Assembly (NCBI GenBank): GCA_000421045.1
Contig: ATWC01000019.1
Coordinates: 1 to 55,370, forward strand
Reading direction: 5' to 3'
Origin: Lachnospiraceae bacterium NK4A179
Lineage (GTDB): Bacteria; Bacillota; Clostridia; Lachnospirales; Lachnospiraceae
DNA: 55,370 nucleotides
Shown: positions 43,401 through 51,470 of the stretch, one piece after another
Layout: each line of letters begins with the position of its first letter
How positions within the stretch are numbered: position 1 is the first letter of the stretch
The notes under the pieces: model-generated
The model's input: only the letters and a program-made list of their open reading frames with translations
The model's database searches: none
What the model was told of the DNA's origin: nothing
Position numbers and translations under genes: made by a program

Positions 43401-44947
43401 GTTATGCAGGCAACGGAGTTACTTATCTTGATATTGCGATCGAAGCGGCAAAGCGCGGTGTGGACAATTTAAGAGACACTGACGAGATAGGCGTTATCGC
43501 ATTTGATGATCAGTTTGAATGGTATCATGAGATCTCCGATGCTTCGGATAAGGATGGGGTTAAGAGTGATATAGACGATATACCGTCAGGCGGAGGCACA
43601 GTGATAATGCCTTCGGTTGAAGAGGCAAGAGAGAAGCTTCGCGGTAGCGATGCTGCTATCAAGCATATAATCCTTCTGACAGACGGCTGCGGTGAAACAC
43701 AGGATTTCAAGCCCGTGACCGACAAGATCAATGATGACGGTGTAACGCTTTCGACAGTTGCGGTAGGTTCGGGTGCGGATGTGCGTCTTATGATGAATAT
43801 GGCTGCAGCATGTGGCGGTCGCTATTATTATGCGGATTTCAATACTGATATACCGAGGATCTTTGCACGTGAGGTGTTCCTCGGAGGAAACACCTATATC
43901 AAGAACGGTGATTATAATCTGTCTATAGCAAACGGAGAGATAACAAATAATCTGTTCCCTGACGGCTGGCCGAACATTCTCGGATATGTTGCCGCATCGC
44001 CAAAATCAAGTGCCACACAGCTTATTGTGAGCAATGAGGGCGATCCTATACTTACGGTATGGCAGTATGGTCTTGGAAAAACCATCGCATGGAACACGGA
44101 TGTAAGCGGAGCATGGACAAGCGGATATTCGGGTGAGAATGATTACGCGGAGCTGTGGAAACGTATGCTTGATTATGCCTGTGGTGCCAATACGATAGGC
44201 GAAGACCGTGTCGATGTTAAGAGCGAGAACGGACACACTGTGCTCGAGTATCATACGGATGAATATGATGATGGAACAGGAGTGGAGGCAGTATACTCAA
44301 GGCCTGACGGCGAGGTCGGAGAGGTTACGCTTTCCCCGTCAAAACCCGGAGTATATACTGCTGTTGTAGAAAGTGATAAGCCCGGAATCTATAACTTCAA
44401 TATCAGAAGAAGTGATAACGGAGAGGTCACCGGCGCACTCACAACCGCGTCTGCGGTTCAGTATAGTGACGAATACCGTTTTGATGTAACGGATGAGAAG
44501 TTCAGATTCTTTATTGATAAATATGGCAGCTGGGTAGATCCTGAAGAAAATATCTGGAAGAAGCTTAATACCAATGCGATGGGAAGATATGATCTTACAA
44601 ATCTGTTCTTAGTGCTTGCGGTATTGCTTTTCATTGCAGATATAGCCGGCAGACGCTTTGGATTTGATCCTGACTTCAGATCACTTAAGAAAGAAAAGAA
44701 GAAAGCCGGTATGGGACAGCCTGTGCAGGAAATGGCAGGAGATGCTGTCATTTCACAGACACCTCAGATATTTGATCCGGGGACAGGTGCAGTCATGCCG
44801 AATGCTCCTGAGGCAAATGCATCTGCAGCAACTGCGAATGCAGCCCGGAATAAGGTGAAGCCGGCTAAGAAGCAGGAGGCGCCCGCAGATGATAATCTTG
44901 ATACAGCAGCGCTCCTTAAGAAGATGCGTGACAGAAATAACCGATAA
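40490..44947 (+). CDS. Giant membrane protein with three VWA domains (BatA-like fusion)
   Basis: A 1485-residue protein that looks like two Bat-type proteins joined. Helices at about 6-24 and 60-82 flank a BatA-like start; VWA1 at about 90-215 has the MIDAS set D95-S97-S99 and D187. A beta-rich region leads to two more helices (556-578, 588-606). VWA2 at about 617-740 has D623-S625-S627, T685 and D711. A glutamine-amidotransferase-like domain lies at about 843-945, and VWA3 at about 957-1110 has D964-S966-S968, T1037 and D1065. A last helix at 1371-1386 precedes a cytoplasmic Ala/Lys-rich tail. All three metal sites look usable. The ribosome site is weak. Its partner is the upstream DUF58 gene; function unknown. 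Confidence 0.9.
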   Translation: MSFASLWPLAFIAAIPVIVILYILKPRGNDVVVSSNLLWKKIFKNQQSRTFFEKFIHELLMYLQIAAMLFLILSLMAPFIMTNSVLNASTCVVIDNSFSMSHINGNGKTRLEEAKKQAKEYISSAGGNVTLISYSDSAKILVSATGDRNALRAAIDAIQPEDTEADMTDITGMIESVGADRVIVYTDGYGCTALSQYASSLKADVYDMGEKSANVSLDYVYAGKNDGRNEVSVRITDYSEFPVSLDISIYGDDGKLLGVKSVDAESGKSASVLFDDVLNDGRYYKAELSGIRFGDGNAKDSLSADNISYAVNDDEKNAKGMLIGSGNTFIERAFYACTGNDLVRSESDNAVVAQGANMAVYDAGYGRAETKVNSLEFMAEGSAGRLSHMNISVKKDTELTEGLSDFKIGANEVLYYDCPEWAESFMEADGKCVGYYGIDEGVKRVVLGFDIRESDFALKAEFPVFMAETVSYLSDLGMLSRNLYEAGESIELNPQPEYVQMTGVPDGKLIKAGIFSVKAGERTEYYCVTAPLAGRDGRIISEDLVSGGIGAEVMAKKSIRNIFLILAIVLLVVEWIFYVRRMNYRKKFYLISRALLLLLIILAMLGIRIPKIAKNTTTIFLVDTSVSDELNIKTFEKYIDESLQKMPKGNKYGIVTFGRDTAIDQFVTDKDMFMGIKAVNDTTATDFEKALQRAVSMIPDDSVGRIVILTDGEETSGDIENAASMIKASNISLEAYELSSETGDDCYVESVDMPKILHPGDKYYMTVALESNYETDAVISVISDEKVVTEERVHLRKGHNEFVFEENVTGSALEVFEVKVSAEGDTCEENNSVNAYAEVTDAPKVLIIRNRSERGEAFDSMLENINASAVVVKPSEAPETLNELLEYRAVILENAYKEELSPKFMDVIETYVKDYGRGFIMTGGEDSFMLGGYNETTVEKILPVNMELRNDVEVPKTAIVMVIDHSGSMDSYAGNGVTYLDIAIEAAKRGVDNLRDTDEIGVIAFDDQFEWYHEISDASDKDGVKSDIDDIPSGGGTVIMPSVEEAREKLRGSDAAIKHIILLTDGCGETQDFKPVTDKINDDGVTLSTVAVGSGADVRLMMNMAAACGGRYYYADFNTDIPRIFAREVFLGGNTYIKNGDYNLSIANGEITNNLFPDGWPNILGYVAASPKSSATQLIVSNEGDPILTVWQYGLGKTIAWNTDVSGAWTSGYSGENDYAELWKRMLDYACGANTIGEDRVDVKSENGHTVLEYHTDEYDDGTGVEAVYSRPDGEVGEVTLSPSKPGVYTAVVESDKPGIYNFNIRRSDNGEVTGALTTASAVQYSDEYRFDVTDEKFRFFIDKYGSWVDPEENIWKKLNTNAMGRYDLTNLFLVLAVLLFIADIAGRRFGFDPDFRSLKKEKKKAGMGQPVQEMAGDAVISQTPQIFDPGTGAVMPNAPEANASAATANAARNKVKPAKKQEAPADDNLDTAALLKKMRDRNNR

Positions 44948-44991
44948 GATTAAGTTACTGTTCATAGTTGGATCGCGCACTTGCTGTATCA

Positions 44992-45019
44992 TTGCATTTA
45001 TCCGTGTATATGTTATGAT
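44992..45019 (+). promoter_or_regulatory. Predicted sigma-A promoter of ugd
   Basis: TTGCAT (44992-44997), 16 bp, TATGAT (45014-45019). The leader would be about 33 nt with AAGGAGGG. Confidence 0.55.
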
Positions 45020-45057
45020 TTTAGTTCAATAATATTCTGATCCAAAGGAGGGTCAAA

Positions 45058-46398
45058 ATGAAAGTAGCTGTTATAGGAACAGGTTATGTTGGTCTTGTTA
45101 CAGGCACATGTTTTGCCGATATGGGCAACAATGTATGGTGTGTTGATGTAGACAAGGAAAAGATAGAAAGACTAAAGAAGGGGATCATCCCTATATATGA
45201 ACCGGGCCTTTCGGATATGGTGCTTAAAAACCATGAGGCAGGCGGACTTAAATTTACTACCGAGATAAAGGAAGCTCTTGATAATTGTGATATCTGCTTC
45301 ATAGCTGTCGGAACACCTATGGGTGAGGACGGCTCTGCGGATCTTCACTATGTGCTTGGAGTTGCCGAGAGCATAGGAAAGTTCATGTCACATCATATGT
45401 ATGTTGTGGACAAGTCTACGGTTCCCGTTGGAACAGCGCGCAAGGTACGGGCAAAGATACAGGAGATGCTTGATGAGAGAGGATCGGATCTGACTTTTGA
45501 TGTGATCTCCAATCCTGAATTCCTTAAGGAAGGAACCGCTGTTTCCGACTGCATGCGTCCCGACAGGATAGTTATTGGTGTAGACAATGACAATGCCGCA
45601 GAAGTAATGCGTGAGCTTTACAGACATTATGTGCTCAATACCGATAACTTTATACTTATGGATATTGCAAGTGCCGAGATGACAAAGTACGCGGCGAATT
45701 CACTTCTGGCAACCAAGATCTCGTTTATGAATGAGATCTCGATGATCTGTGAACAGGTCGGAGCTGATGTAAATGAGGTAAGAAAGGGAATAGGTTCAGA
45801 CAAACGTATAGGCTACAGCTTTATCTATCCCGGCTGCGGCTATGGCGGAAGCTGCTTCCCTAAGGATGTTAAGGCTCTTATCAAATCGGCAGGTGAATAT
45901 GGTTATGAAGCAAAGCTTCTTCATGCGGTTGAAGATGTTAATAAGGCACAGAAACACGTGATCGCCGATAAGGTAAAGGAACGTTTCGGAAACGATCTGA
46001 ACGGAAAGACTTTTGCGGTATGGGGACTTTCATTCAAGCCCGATACCGATGATATGCGTGAGGCATCTGCCATTACGATCATCAATGATCTTACGGCTGT
46101 CGGCGCAAAGATAAAGGCATATGATCCCAAGGCCATGGATGAGGCAAAGAAGTGCTATCTGAAAGACAATGCGAATGTCGAATATGTGGAGCATAAATAC
46201 GATGCCCTTCACGGTGCGGATGCCCTTATACTCGTTACGGAGTGGAAGGAATTCCGCAGTCCCGATTTTGATGAGATAAAGGGAGCACTTAAAACACCTG
46301 TTATCTTTGACGGAAGAAATATCTACGGAGAAAAGACTGCAGCAAAGTACGGCTTCGATTATTATCAGATAGGCGTAAAGGCATCGATCCTGGATTGA
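45058..46398 (+). CDS. ugd: UDP-glucose 6-dehydrogenase
   Basis: Oxidises UDP-glucose to UDP-glucuronate with two NAD+, feeding capsule or exopolysaccharide synthesis; 446 aa, the usual length. GTGYVGLVTGTCFADMG is the Rossmann loop, NPEFLKEGTA the conserved linker with the catalytic lysine region upstream of NSLLATKISFMNE, and YPGCGYGGSCFPKD carries the catalytic cysteine. AAGGAGGG precedes the ATG. No other polysaccharide genes are adjacent. Confidence 0.97.
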   Translation: MKVAVIGTGYVGLVTGTCFADMGNNVWCVDVDKEKIERLKKGIIPIYEPGLSDMVLKNHEAGGLKFTTEIKEALDNCDICFIAVGTPMGEDGSADLHYVLGVAESIGKFMSHHMYVVDKSTVPVGTARKVRAKIQEMLDERGSDLTFDVISNPEFLKEGTAVSDCMRPDRIVIGVDNDNAAEVMRELYRHYVLNTDNFILMDIASAEMTKYAANSLLATKISFMNEISMICEQVGADVNEVRKGIGSDKRIGYSFIYPGCGYGGSCFPKDVKALIKSAGEYGYEAKLLHAVEDVNKAQKHVIADKVKERFGNDLNGKTFAVWGLSFKPDTDDMREASAITIINDLTAVGAKIKAYDPKAMDEAKKCYLKDNANVEYVEHKYDALHGADALILVTEWKEFRSPDFDEIKGALKTPVIFDGRNIYGEKTAAKYGFDYYQIGVKASILD

Positions 46399-46491
46399 CG
46401 ATTATTGCGATTATCAATGCAGATTTTTCTGTAATATGATAAAATATCCTTCGGTATAGTTAAATACCTATAAATGAAAGGAGATTATGAG

Positions 46492-47862
46492 ATGGGGCTA
46501 ATTAAAGTATTAGGAGATGCTGTAGGCGGAACACTCGCCAATCAGTGGCTTGAGTACTACTACTGTGATTCACTTCCTCAGGATGTACTTATGAAGGAAG
46601 CACAGAAGAAGACATCAAACCGCAGCAGCAACACAAGGGGTGATGCGAACATCATCCAGAACGGATCCAGGATCGCAGTGGCTGACGGCCAGTGTATGAT
46701 CGTCATGGATGGAGGCAAGGTCAAGGAAGTATGTGCTGAATCGGGAGAATATACATATGATTCCGGAAAGCAGTCATCAGTTTTCTATGGCGGCCTCGGA
46801 AAGGGACTTGTAGATTCATTCCACAACTTTACCGACAGGTTTGCATTTGGCGGTGAAGTTCCCGGTGTTCAGAAGGTTTACTACTTCAACACCAAGGAGA
46901 TACTTAATAATATGTATGGTACTCCCAACCCTGTAATGTTCAGAGCAAGGGATAAGGAGTTCAATATCAGTATGACCTGCAAGCTTCGTATCAACGGTAC
47001 GTATACTTACAGGATCACTGATCCTATAGCTTTCTACATAAATCTTGCCGGAAATATCAGTGGTGAGTACAAGAGAAGCCAGATAGATCAGCAGCTTAAG
47101 AATGATTTCATAGATGCACTCGGACCCAGCCTTGCGGTACTCGCAAAGATAGATATGCTTCCCGAGGAGATCCCGTTCCACACTCCTGAGCTTAAGGATG
47201 CGATGAACTCCATGCTTACAGAGAAGTGGGCTACGCAGAGAGGAATCACGATAGAATCTATCCAGATGAATCCTCCTTCACTTACACCCGAGGATCTCAA
47301 GAAGCTGCAGGATATGCAGAGTGCAGCTACACTTGGCGGAAACGCTGCTATGATGGCCGGTACAATGACAGCCGCTACAGCAGCTGCTATGCAGGACGCA
47401 GCAAAGAATTCCGCCGGCGCCATGACAGGATTCATGGGCATGGGATTTGCACAGCAGGCCGGCTCACCTGCAGTAAATAACCTCGCAGCTATGTCTATGC
47501 AGCAGCAGGGACAGCAGCCGCAGCAGACACCTCCTCCCGCTGCACCCGCAGCGGCACCGGCAGCCGCAGGTGTTGTAGGAGCGGTAGCAGGATGGACATG
47601 TCCTAAGTGCGGAAAGACAGGCAATACCGGAAAGTTCTGTGCAGACTGCGGTGAGAAGAGACCGGAAGAAGATTCTGCATGGACATGTGAATGCGGAGCA
47701 AAGAACCAGGGTAAGTTCTGCCAGAACTGTGGCAAACCCAAGCCTGCAGGAGCACCGCTTTATAAGTGCGATAAGTGCGGATGGGAACCCGAGGATCCTT
47801 ATCATCCTCCTAAATTCTGCCCTGAGTGCGGCGATATTTTCGACGATAACGATAAGGTTTGA
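46492..47862 (+). CDS. SPFH-domain protein with three zinc ribbons
   Basis: A 456-residue protein of the YdjI/virion-core-like SPFH family. Residues about 5-290 contain the SPFH (band 7-like) fold, with VPGVQKVYYFNTKEI and FNISMTCKLRINGTYTYRITDP. Residues about 290-365 are Ala/Met/Gln/Pro-rich. Three zinc ribbons close the protein, with cysteines at 370/373/383/386, 399/401/410/413 and 426/429/443/446. GGAG lies 8 nt before the ATG at 46492; the ATG at 46474 has none. There is no transmembrane segment, so membrane association would be peripheral. Relatives occur with envelope-stress genes; function here is inferred only. Confidence 0.88.
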   Translation: MGLIKVLGDAVGGTLANQWLEYYYCDSLPQDVLMKEAQKKTSNRSSNTRGDANIIQNGSRIAVADGQCMIVMDGGKVKEVCAESGEYTYDSGKQSSVFYGGLGKGLVDSFHNFTDRFAFGGEVPGVQKVYYFNTKEILNNMYGTPNPVMFRARDKEFNISMTCKLRINGTYTYRITDPIAFYINLAGNISGEYKRSQIDQQLKNDFIDALGPSLAVLAKIDMLPEEIPFHTPELKDAMNSMLTEKWATQRGITIESIQMNPPSLTPEDLKKLQDMQSAATLGGNAAMMAGTMTAATAAAMQDAAKNSAGAMTGFMGMGFAQQAGSPAVNNLAAMSMQQQGQQPQQTPPPAAPAAAPAAAGVVGAVAGWTCPKCGKTGNTGKFCADCGEKRPEEDSAWTCECGAKNQGKFCQNCGKPKPAGAPLYKCDKCGWEPEDPYHPPKFCPECGDIFDDNDKV

Positions 47863-47877
47863 TGAACAGTTGAACAG

Positions 47878-47909
47878 GGGGACAGACCTTAAAGGGCCTG
47901 TCCCCTTTT
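47878..47909 (+). terminator. Intrinsic terminator after the SPFH gene
   Basis: GGGGACAG (47878-47885) pairs with CTGTCCCC (47898-47905), then T4. The T tract touches the start codon of the next gene. Confidence 0.75.
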
Positions 47910-48839
47910 ATGAATAGTATGAATTTTATTGTATTTGATCTGGAATGGAATCAACCGGAAGGAATCCCCAAGGAAGAGAGGGTGAAACTTCCTTTTGAGA
48001 TAATAGAGATAGGCGCAGTCAAGCTGAATGCCGAGGGTAAGCTTGTCTCCAAATTCAGCAGGCTGATAAAGCCTGTTGTTTATGACAGGATAAACTGGCG
48101 CATAAAGAAGATGCTGCAGTTAAAAACCGGTGAACTCGAAAGCGGAAAGAGCTTTAAAGAGACTGCGGAAGAATTCCTTGAGTGGTGCGGTGATGATTAT
48201 ATTTTCTGCACATGGGGAGGCCAGGACCTGACGGAGCTGCAACGCAACATGGCTTATTTTGACATGCCGCCGTTATCGGAAAGGCCTATAAAATATCTGG
48301 ATGTGCAGAAGATCTACGCACGCATGAACGGAGTCAGGAATCAGATATCCCTTGAGACAGCAGTAGATGCGCTCGGTATAGTAAAGGATGTACCTTTTCA
48401 CAGGGCGTTCAGCGATGCATATTACACTTCGAAGATACTGGCGCTCATTCCCTCTCAGATCATAAACAGCGTATACGCCTATGATCTTTACAGTCTTCCG
48501 GTGGAAGATAAAGAAGAACTGCATATCAGAGATGAGGATTCGTATACCTATTATTCCAGACGTTATGAAGCCAAAGAAGACATTCTGAAGAAGCAGAAGA
48601 TCCTTGCGGTTAAATGTCCTGTCTGCGGAGCAACGCTCAAGCGCAAGATTAAGTGGTTTGGCCATGCCGGAAGACCGCTTCATTCAGGCGCTGTATGTCC
48701 GGAACACGGATATGTGGCAGGCGTTCTTAAGATAAGGCAGGGTGAGACCGGCGGATACTTTGCCGAAAAGAACGTAAAACTCGTTACGGAAGAGGAGTTT
48801 AACGAACTTAAGGAAAGGCGTGATAAGAACTCAAAATAG
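47910..48839 (+). CDS. DnaQ-fold 3'-5' exonuclease with C-terminal zinc motif
   Basis: A 309-residue DEDDh exonuclease of the KapD/ERI-1-like type: FDLEWNQ at the N-terminus gives the first Asp-Glu pair, TWGGQDLTEL the second aspartate, and FHRAFSDAYYT the HxxxxD. A zinc-ribbon-like module (CPVCG...CPEHG) lies at about 235-275. It probably trims RNA or DNA 3' ends. The start is uncertain: ATG 47910 and ATG 47919 both lack a ribosome site and sit right after a terminator hairpin, so translation initiation is unusual. Confidence 0.85.
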   Translation: MNSMNFIVFDLEWNQPEGIPKEERVKLPFEIIEIGAVKLNAEGKLVSKFSRLIKPVVYDRINWRIKKMLQLKTGELESGKSFKETAEEFLEWCGDDYIFCTWGGQDLTELQRNMAYFDMPPLSERPIKYLDVQKIYARMNGVRNQISLETAVDALGIVKDVPFHRAFSDAYYTSKILALIPSQIINSVYAYDLYSLPVEDKEELHIRDEDSYTYYSRRYEAKEDILKKQKILAVKCPVCGATLKRKIKWFGHAGRPLHSGAVCPEHGYVAGVLKIRQGETGGYFAEKNVKLVTEEEFNELKERRDKNSK

Positions 48840-48850
48840 TATATCCCGCG

Positions 48851-48879
48851 TTGTTCTCAGGTTCTGTATGTGTTATCAT
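48851..48879 (+). promoter_or_regulatory. Predicted sigma-A promoter of the YcxB-like gene
   Basis: TTGTTC (48851-48856), 17 bp, TATCAT (48874-48879), with a start near 48886. Confidence 0.5.
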
Positions 48880-48902
48880 TTACGCGAGGGTGGCTTCATA
48901 TT

Positions 48903-49451
48903 ATGGCAAAGCTTTTTTATGAAAACAAGTTTATATTGACTGGTAAGCTTCATGCCGAATATTTCAGACATTGTTTTAAAAAGCTTCAGAAAGAGACACA
49001 GATCATTTCTTTGATACTTGCGATCCTGTCTTTGGCCGTGTCAGCAGTGGTAATGATCTTTTTTAGAAACGTTCTTTTCACTTCACTGTTTGCAGTACTC
49101 TCACTCTATTTTATTTTCATGATTTTTTTCGGTTACACTTTCAGACAGTGGATCGATTACAGAAGATTGACAGATGAACATGGTGATGTTCTGGTTACCA
49201 TAGTAAGTTTTTTTTCTGACAGGGTAAAGGTTAAGGTAAATAAGACTGAATTATATTTTAAATATTCAACGATCGACAGTGCCTATGAGACGGAGGATTC
49301 CATTATCCTGCTGCTTAAGGCGCCGGGGATGACGGCTCACGGACAGCTTCTCTTCAAGCCTGCATTTAAGGAAGAGGGTGGCGTTGAGGGTTTCAAAAAA
49401 TTTTTAAACCAAAAGACCGGTAAGGAATTATTCCCGGAGGAAGACGCATAG
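48903..49451 (+). CDS. YcxB-like membrane protein
   Basis: A 182-residue protein with two adjacent transmembrane helices (about 37-57 and 60-82) followed by a C-terminal cytoplasmic beta domain (VKVNKTELYFKYSTIDSAYETEDSIILLL), the layout of YcxB-like/PH-like proteins. The ATG at 48903 follows GAGGGTGG; the in-frame ATG at 48870 lies inside the promoter. It ends 13 bp before the DUF342 gene, and the two plus the response regulator probably form an operon. Function unknown. Confidence 0.8.
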   Translation: MAKLFYENKFILTGKLHAEYFRHCFKKLQKETQIISLILAILSLAVSAVVMIFFRNVLFTSLFAVLSLYFIFMIFFGYTFRQWIDYRRLTDEHGDVLVTIVSFFSDRVKVKVNKTELYFKYSTIDSAYETEDSIILLLKAPGMTAHGQLLFKPAFKEEGGVEGFKKFLNQKTGKELFPEEDA

Positions 49452-49464
49452 GAGGACTTGTGGT

Positions 49465-51450
49465 TTGACAGACAGCGGGTTCGATGATCTTGATGAGCTC
49501 TTTGGTGAAGAGGATCTCATAAGCCTTCTGGATGATGTTCAGGAGGCACAGGATAAAAAAACAGAACAAAGTCTCGCAGATTCAGCATCCGGCAAGGATG
49601 TGAATGGGGACTCTGCGGATATTTCCGGGATTGCCAGGGAAAATGCCGAGGCCATGGCTTCTAAAAGTTCCAGTGTTTACAGGGAACTTATGGACGGTCT
49701 TTCCGAAGAAGAAATGGAACTGGTCGGTGGGACCATTGTAAGAAATAAGTCGATTGAAGATTATGACGTAGAGATCTTTTCCCCGCCACAGCTTAATCAG
49801 ATACGCCTTGGCATAGATCATGGAGTGGATGTTTCGTTCTATGACAGTGCTGATATGACATTCAGACAGATGCGCGAGATACGTATAGGTCTTGAACAGA
49901 AACTGGATGTATCATTCTACGCCAATAAGTATTACCGTGACAAACAGATGCGCGAGATACGGCTTGGCCTGATGGAACGTCTGGATGTGCTCGCATATGC
50001 CCGTCTTGTCTACAGTCTGACAGATATGCAGAATAAGCGAGCAGAGCAGTTCAAAGAAAAGTATTCAAAAGATCCGTCATCTCTGGACTTTGATCTGTAT
50101 GATCCGGAAATAGGATTACAGATCCGTACCGAGGATGGAATGATGCGTGCAGTGATACAGCTGACAAAACCTCTTCCGGAAGATTTTGGAGAGACTGCGC
50201 TCAGATCACTTCTGAATGCATATGGCATCAGTGCCGGATTGTGTATTGATAAACTGGATCTGGAGCATCTTGAAACGGATACCGAATATGAAGTTGCAGT
50301 AGGAACGCTCCCTTGCGACGGAGTTGACGGATATTATGAATATTTCACCGAATTGATGGATGAGCCTCCGCGTATAAAGGAAGATGGTTCCATTGATTAC
50401 AGGGCCCAGAGGGAATATATATCCGCAAAGCCCGGAAATGTTGTTGCAGTATATCATCCGGCAAAGTTTGGTGAAAACGGGATGTGCATATCCGGAATAG
50501 ATATTGCAGGCTATAGCGGCAAGGATCTGCCGGCACTTCAGGTTAGCGGAATACATTATGATCCGGAGAAGAAGACATACATAGCTGATAAAGAAGGTTT
50601 CCTTATACAGAGCAACGATTCACTTATGATACAGGAGCTGATGGAGATCCGTGGTGATGTTGCATACGGTAAGGGCAATATTAAGTTTGACGGTTCAGTA
50701 CATATCACAGGTTCCGTAATGGAAAATGCAATAGTTGAAGTGAGCGGTGATATTACTGTAGACGGTTTTGTTGAAGGCGCAAAGCTTAAAGCCGGCAGGG
50801 ATATTACTATAAGACGCGGTGTCAACGGAAACAGCAAGGGTGTGATAGAGGCCGGCCGAAATGTTGTGGCAGCTTTCTTTGAACATACAACGATAAATGC
50901 CGGTGAAAATATAGAAGCAGGTTATATCATGGACAGCAGGGCTTCCTGCAAAGGTGATGTGAAGGTTGCAGGCAGAAAGGCTGTTATCTGCGGTGGCAAG
51001 GTTAAAGCCGGCAGGACGATACAGACAATGAATGTCGGAAACAAATCGCACGTGCGTACTGAACTTGAATTAGCCGCAAAAGAGGATTACGGAGAAAAGA
51101 TGTCCGAGCTCTTAAGACGCAAGCGCAGGCTTGAGGATGAGATGGAACAGATAAGAGAAGCCATGAAAACCGTTCTCCAAAAGGTCGGAGCGCTGACCGG
51201 CCGCACGAACAGCATATATCTCAAATTTGAGGATGTGTATGAAAAACAGAGTGAGGAACTTACAGAGCTCAATAAAGAGCAGGAAGCTCTTCACAGAGAG
51301 CTGGAAGGCACTAAAAATATGTTTATCCTGATCAACGGTTCGGTTTATGATAATACACATATTAAAGTCAACGGGAACAGTTTGATAGTGGATGAAGAGA
51401 AGAAGAATGTACGTTTCTATTCACAGGGAAGACAGATCATTACGGAATAG
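49465..51450 (+). CDS. DUF342 (FapA-like) protein with 26-residue repeats
   Basis: A 661-residue cytoplasmic protein. An acidic N-terminus is followed by three 26-residue repeats starting at 109, 135 and 161 (Q-x-x-x-I-R-x-G plus x-LDV-x-x-Y). The FapA/DUF342 beta-helix fills about 205-560 (SGDITVDGFVEGAKLKAGRDI...), followed by a coiled coil (about 540-620) and a short end. The start is TTG at 49465 with GGAGG 9 nt upstream; no ATG precedes the repeats. DUF342 proteins are often linked to motility and cell-shape genes; here the partner is an HD-GYP response regulator 20 bp downstream. Confidence 0.9.
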   Translation: MTDSGFDDLDELFGEEDLISLLDDVQEAQDKKTEQSLADSASGKDVNGDSADISGIARENAEAMASKSSSVYRELMDGLSEEEMELVGGTIVRNKSIEDYDVEIFSPPQLNQIRLGIDHGVDVSFYDSADMTFRQMREIRIGLEQKLDVSFYANKYYRDKQMREIRLGLMERLDVLAYARLVYSLTDMQNKRAEQFKEKYSKDPSSLDFDLYDPEIGLQIRTEDGMMRAVIQLTKPLPEDFGETALRSLLNAYGISAGLCIDKLDLEHLETDTEYEVAVGTLPCDGVDGYYEYFTELMDEPPRIKEDGSIDYRAQREYISAKPGNVVAVYHPAKFGENGMCISGIDIAGYSGKDLPALQVSGIHYDPEKKTYIADKEGFLIQSNDSLMIQELMEIRGDVAYGKGNIKFDGSVHITGSVMENAIVEVSGDITVDGFVEGAKLKAGRDITIRRGVNGNSKGVIEAGRNVVAAFFEHTTINAGENIEAGYIMDSRASCKGDVKVAGRKAVICGGKVKAGRTIQTMNVGNKSHVRTELELAAKEDYGEKMSELLRRKRRLEDEMEQIREAMKTVLQKVGALTGRTNSIYLKFEDVYEKQSEELTELNKEQEALHRELEGTKNMFILINGSVYDNTHIKVNGNSLIVDEEKKNVRFYSQGRQIITE

Positions 51451-51470
51451 AATGAGGCATCGGAGGTAGT

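Noticed and set aside
47088-47741. 217-residue minus-strand frame opposite the SPFH gene
   Set aside because: It is the reverse of Ala/Gln-rich and cysteine codons; the plus-strand gene has SPFH and zinc-ribbon homology and a ribosome site.
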